From Arthrobacter luteolus NBRC 107841 (GTDB taxonomy: Bacteria > Actinomycetota > Actinomycetes > Actinomycetales > Micrococcaceae), in the NCBI RefSeq assembly GCF_001552075.1, contig NZ_BCQM01000016.1:1-32086 (forward strand): a stretch of DNA of 32,086 bases. The letters are read 5' to 3'. Positions 30,420-32,086 of the stretch are shown piece by piece. The notes beneath the pieces were generated by a model, which saw only the letters and a list, made by a program, of their open reading frames with translations, did not search any database and was not told the origin of the DNA. The stretch's first letter is position 1, and each line of letters begins with the position of its first letter. The position numbers and the translations under genes are program-made.

Positions 30420-32086
30420 CTAAATTATTACGTGCTCTTCGGGTGCACCAAAGAACTGAATATCACCCGATGTTAGAAGTTCAGCATCGGAAACCTGCCA
30501 CGCGTGGTTTACGCTTCCACGGAACTGGAAGTAGTTGTATTTGTCGGTCGAATAAATAGTTCCTCCACGTCCCGTGACGCTGTTGAGAAACTGACTGTCC
30601 TCACCCCGTTGTATCGCTTGGAAGGGTGTGCCAAGAAAAACTTCCCTTCGCGCGGTGATGGTTGGCCCCATAACCAAGTTGGTAAAACGGTGCTCACGCT
30701 CCGCAAAGCGGAGCAATGTCGTGTTTCGACCTCTGAGATACATGTAGTGGGCCTGTTTACCTACAACCTCTGCTCGTGAATAACCAAGAGCATTCACCAT
30801 ATCCAACAGATAATGGGGGCCATAAAAATCATCGTCGTCCATTTTGGAGAGGACGTCACCGCTGGAGGCGGTTACGCAACGGTTCAGGCATTCGCCCAAC
30901 GGGACACTTTCCGGCTCATGCAGCAGCACCAGATTGGAAACACCATAGATTTCCTGCCATGACTTGATCGATTCAGCAGAGGCCTGGAACCCGTGCGTCA
31001 GCAAAACAAGTTCAACGTCGGGACCGGCGAACCTGCCTGCCGTTCGAAAGACCTGTTCCAACTGGTGCGGGCGGTTCGAAGAAACCAAGAGGGACACGGA
31101 AGGAAGAGCAGTGGCCCCGGGAGCTTTGCCAGGTACTGCCGTTCGGACAATAGTCTCAGTACGGTGGGCGTAGGTATGTTCAGCCCAGATCCGACGCTGT
31201 GCCAGGTGCAGTTGACGCGCAGAGAGTTCAGGGTTGCGTACCAGCGCGGTGAGTGTTTGGGCCGCTTCTGTCTTGTCGCTGACAATAAACTGCTCATCCT
31301 TGTTCCACAGTTCCCCCAGCGCAGTGCTGGGCGTACTGACCACTGTGGTCCCGGCAGCTGTAATCTCGAAAATACGCCGGGCACACATACTCGGTGAATC
31401 CACAACAGAGTTGACGTTGAGGAAAACCTTGTAGGCCTTGTAGGCCGTCAGCATCCGGTCGTATGTGAGGCTTCCTACGACGCGGGAATCATAGGGGGCA
31501 GGGAATCTGTAGTTCGGGTCGGACTCCCCATGGCGTGCGAAGATCTCCAGGCCAATCGGCATCAGGTCGCTGACATCCGCTGACGCTCCGAGGAGAATTT
31601 CCATCTGTTCGCGGCGCTCCGGGTACTTATGCGCAAAGTACATCCCGGCGAAGGCGATATCCCTGTGGTGCCAGCCGTAACGCGGACGCACTGGGTTATG
31701 AATTACAGGCTGTGCGGCGAATTGGAGGACATCAACGTTGTTATGCCCCAGGTCCCTACGGTAGGAAGCGAGACGGTTTGAGTCACTCGTGAAAACATGG
31801 TCGAAAAGTCTAGCTGTCTCCAGGAAATCCTCGTAGTGCGGAGGGTCCTCCTTGTTCCAGAACACCGTAGGGATACCCATCTGCCGGCAGGCAGCTACCA
31901 GGGCACGGATATCTGCGGAAGGACCGTTGGAGCCAGTGAGCTGGTGTTTCCATTCCCCCTTGTTGCCGGACCAAGCTGACTCCACGAACAGGAGATCCGG
32001 CCGTTGAGTGCTAATCTGCTCAGCCCAGCCGCTATTGGACAGCGCGGTCTGTTTCCATTCGTAGCTGAAGGCCATCAACGAAAAAT
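30420..32086 (-). CDS. CgeB-like plus GT2 glycosyltransferase (5' end outside window)
   Basis: The frame is open to the window edge. The in-frame TTG at 32078 is unlikely to be the true start, because the CgeB-like module would normally begin some residues earlier, as in the 1464-residue neighbour. Visible part: CgeB/DUF3880-like module (about residues 1-315 counted from 32078) with FVESAWSG, FWNKEDPPHYEDF, FDHVFTSDS and NVNSVVDSPSMCARRIFEITAAG; then a GT2 (GT-A) domain (about 326-552) starting PSVSLLVSSNRPHQLEQ with the metal-binding MDDDDFYG (acidic run about 414-417) and a late GEDSQFLN (the ED acceptor-site motif). It stops 8 bp before wecC. Such CgeB-GT2 fusions make surface glycans; the sugar is unknown. 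Confidence 0.87.
   Translation of the reverse strand, partial: FSLMAFSYEWKQTALSNSGWAEQISTQRPDLLFVESAWSGNKGEWKHQLTGSNGPSADIRALVAACRQMGIPTVFWNKEDPPHYEDFLETARLFDHVFTSDSNRLASYRRDLGHNNVDVLQFAAQPVIHNPVRPRYGWHHRDIAFAGMYFAHKYPERREQMEILLGASADVSDLMPIGLEIFARHGESDPNYRFPAPYDSRVVGSLTYDRMLTAYKAYKVFLNVNSVVDSPSMCARRIFEITAAGTTVVSTPSTALGELWNKDEQFIVSDKTEAAQTLTALVRNPELSARQLHLAQRRIWAEHTYAHRTETIVRTAVPGKAPGATALPSVSLLVSSNRPHQLEQVFRTAGRFAGPDVELVLLTHGFQASAESIKSWQEIYGVSNLVLLHEPESVPLGECLNRCVTASSGDVLSKMDDDDFYGPHYLLDMVNALGYSRAEVVGKQAHYMYLRGRNTTLLRFAEREHRFTNLVMGPTITARREVFLGTPFQAIQRGEDSQFLNSVTGRGGTIYSTDKYNYFQFRGSVNHAWQVSDAELLTSGDIQFFGAPEEHVII

Overview
The window is a chromosome segment from a high-GC actinobacterium, most likely a member of the Micrococcaceae (Arthrobacter/Micrococcus relatives). 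Three things suggest this: the housekeeping order fakA-like/recG/rsmD/coaD/yceD/rpmF/rnc/mutM/smc, frequent GTG and TTG starts, and an oleA-oleBC-oleD olefin cluster with the fused OleBC architecture known from Micrococcus luteus. No tRNA, rRNA, insertion sequence or CRISPR array was seen.

Layout. (1) 1-2609, minus strand: smc, cut by the window start. (2) 2822-8356, plus strand: a tightly overlapping ole operon (oleA, oleBC, oleD) for head-to-head condensation of fatty acyl chains into long-chain olefins, followed with a 4-bp overlap by a beta-lactamase-fold serine hydrolase. A small five-helix membrane protein (8407-8898) lies downstream. This block sits between mutM and smc. (3) 8930-18798: a conserved information-processing block. 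On the minus strand are mutM, rnc, rpmF, the DUF177/yceD gene, coaD, rsmD, recG and a DAK2-domain protein. Interspersed on the plus strand are a YdcF-like DUF218 protein, a class I aminotransferase and a spermidine-synthase-like protein.

(4) 18974-32086: a small one-helix membrane protein, then a cell-surface glycopolymer locus that runs off the right edge. It has two convergent arms. The plus arm is wecB, a DUF6270-alpha/beta-hydrolase fusion and a GT-A-like glycosyltransferase. The minus arm, read right to left, is a CgeB-GT2 glycosyltransferase (5' cut by the window end), wecC, a 1464-residue multi-domain glycosyltransferase and a second alpha/beta-hydrolase-fold protein. WecB and WecC together would make UDP-ManNAcA, a precursor of teichuronic-acid-like polymers. 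The glycosyltransferases would assemble the polymer, and the two hydrolase-fold proteins may modify it (inference). Base composition falls sharply around 21.3-24.7 kb (hand counts of 42% and 37% GC in two 60-base lines, against 75% in one oleD line), which suggests acquired, variable DNA.

Points of most interest: the large glycosyltransferase contains what looks like a catalytically dead GT2 module between two GT-B modules; the two genes meeting tail to tail at 23.29 kb end in a similar beta-rich domain; two genes (DUF177 and the 22.1-kb glycosyltransferase) have a strong Shine-Dalgarno placed correctly only for an ATT codon; a long stem-loop precedes rnc; and a serine hydrolase is translationally coupled to the ole genes.
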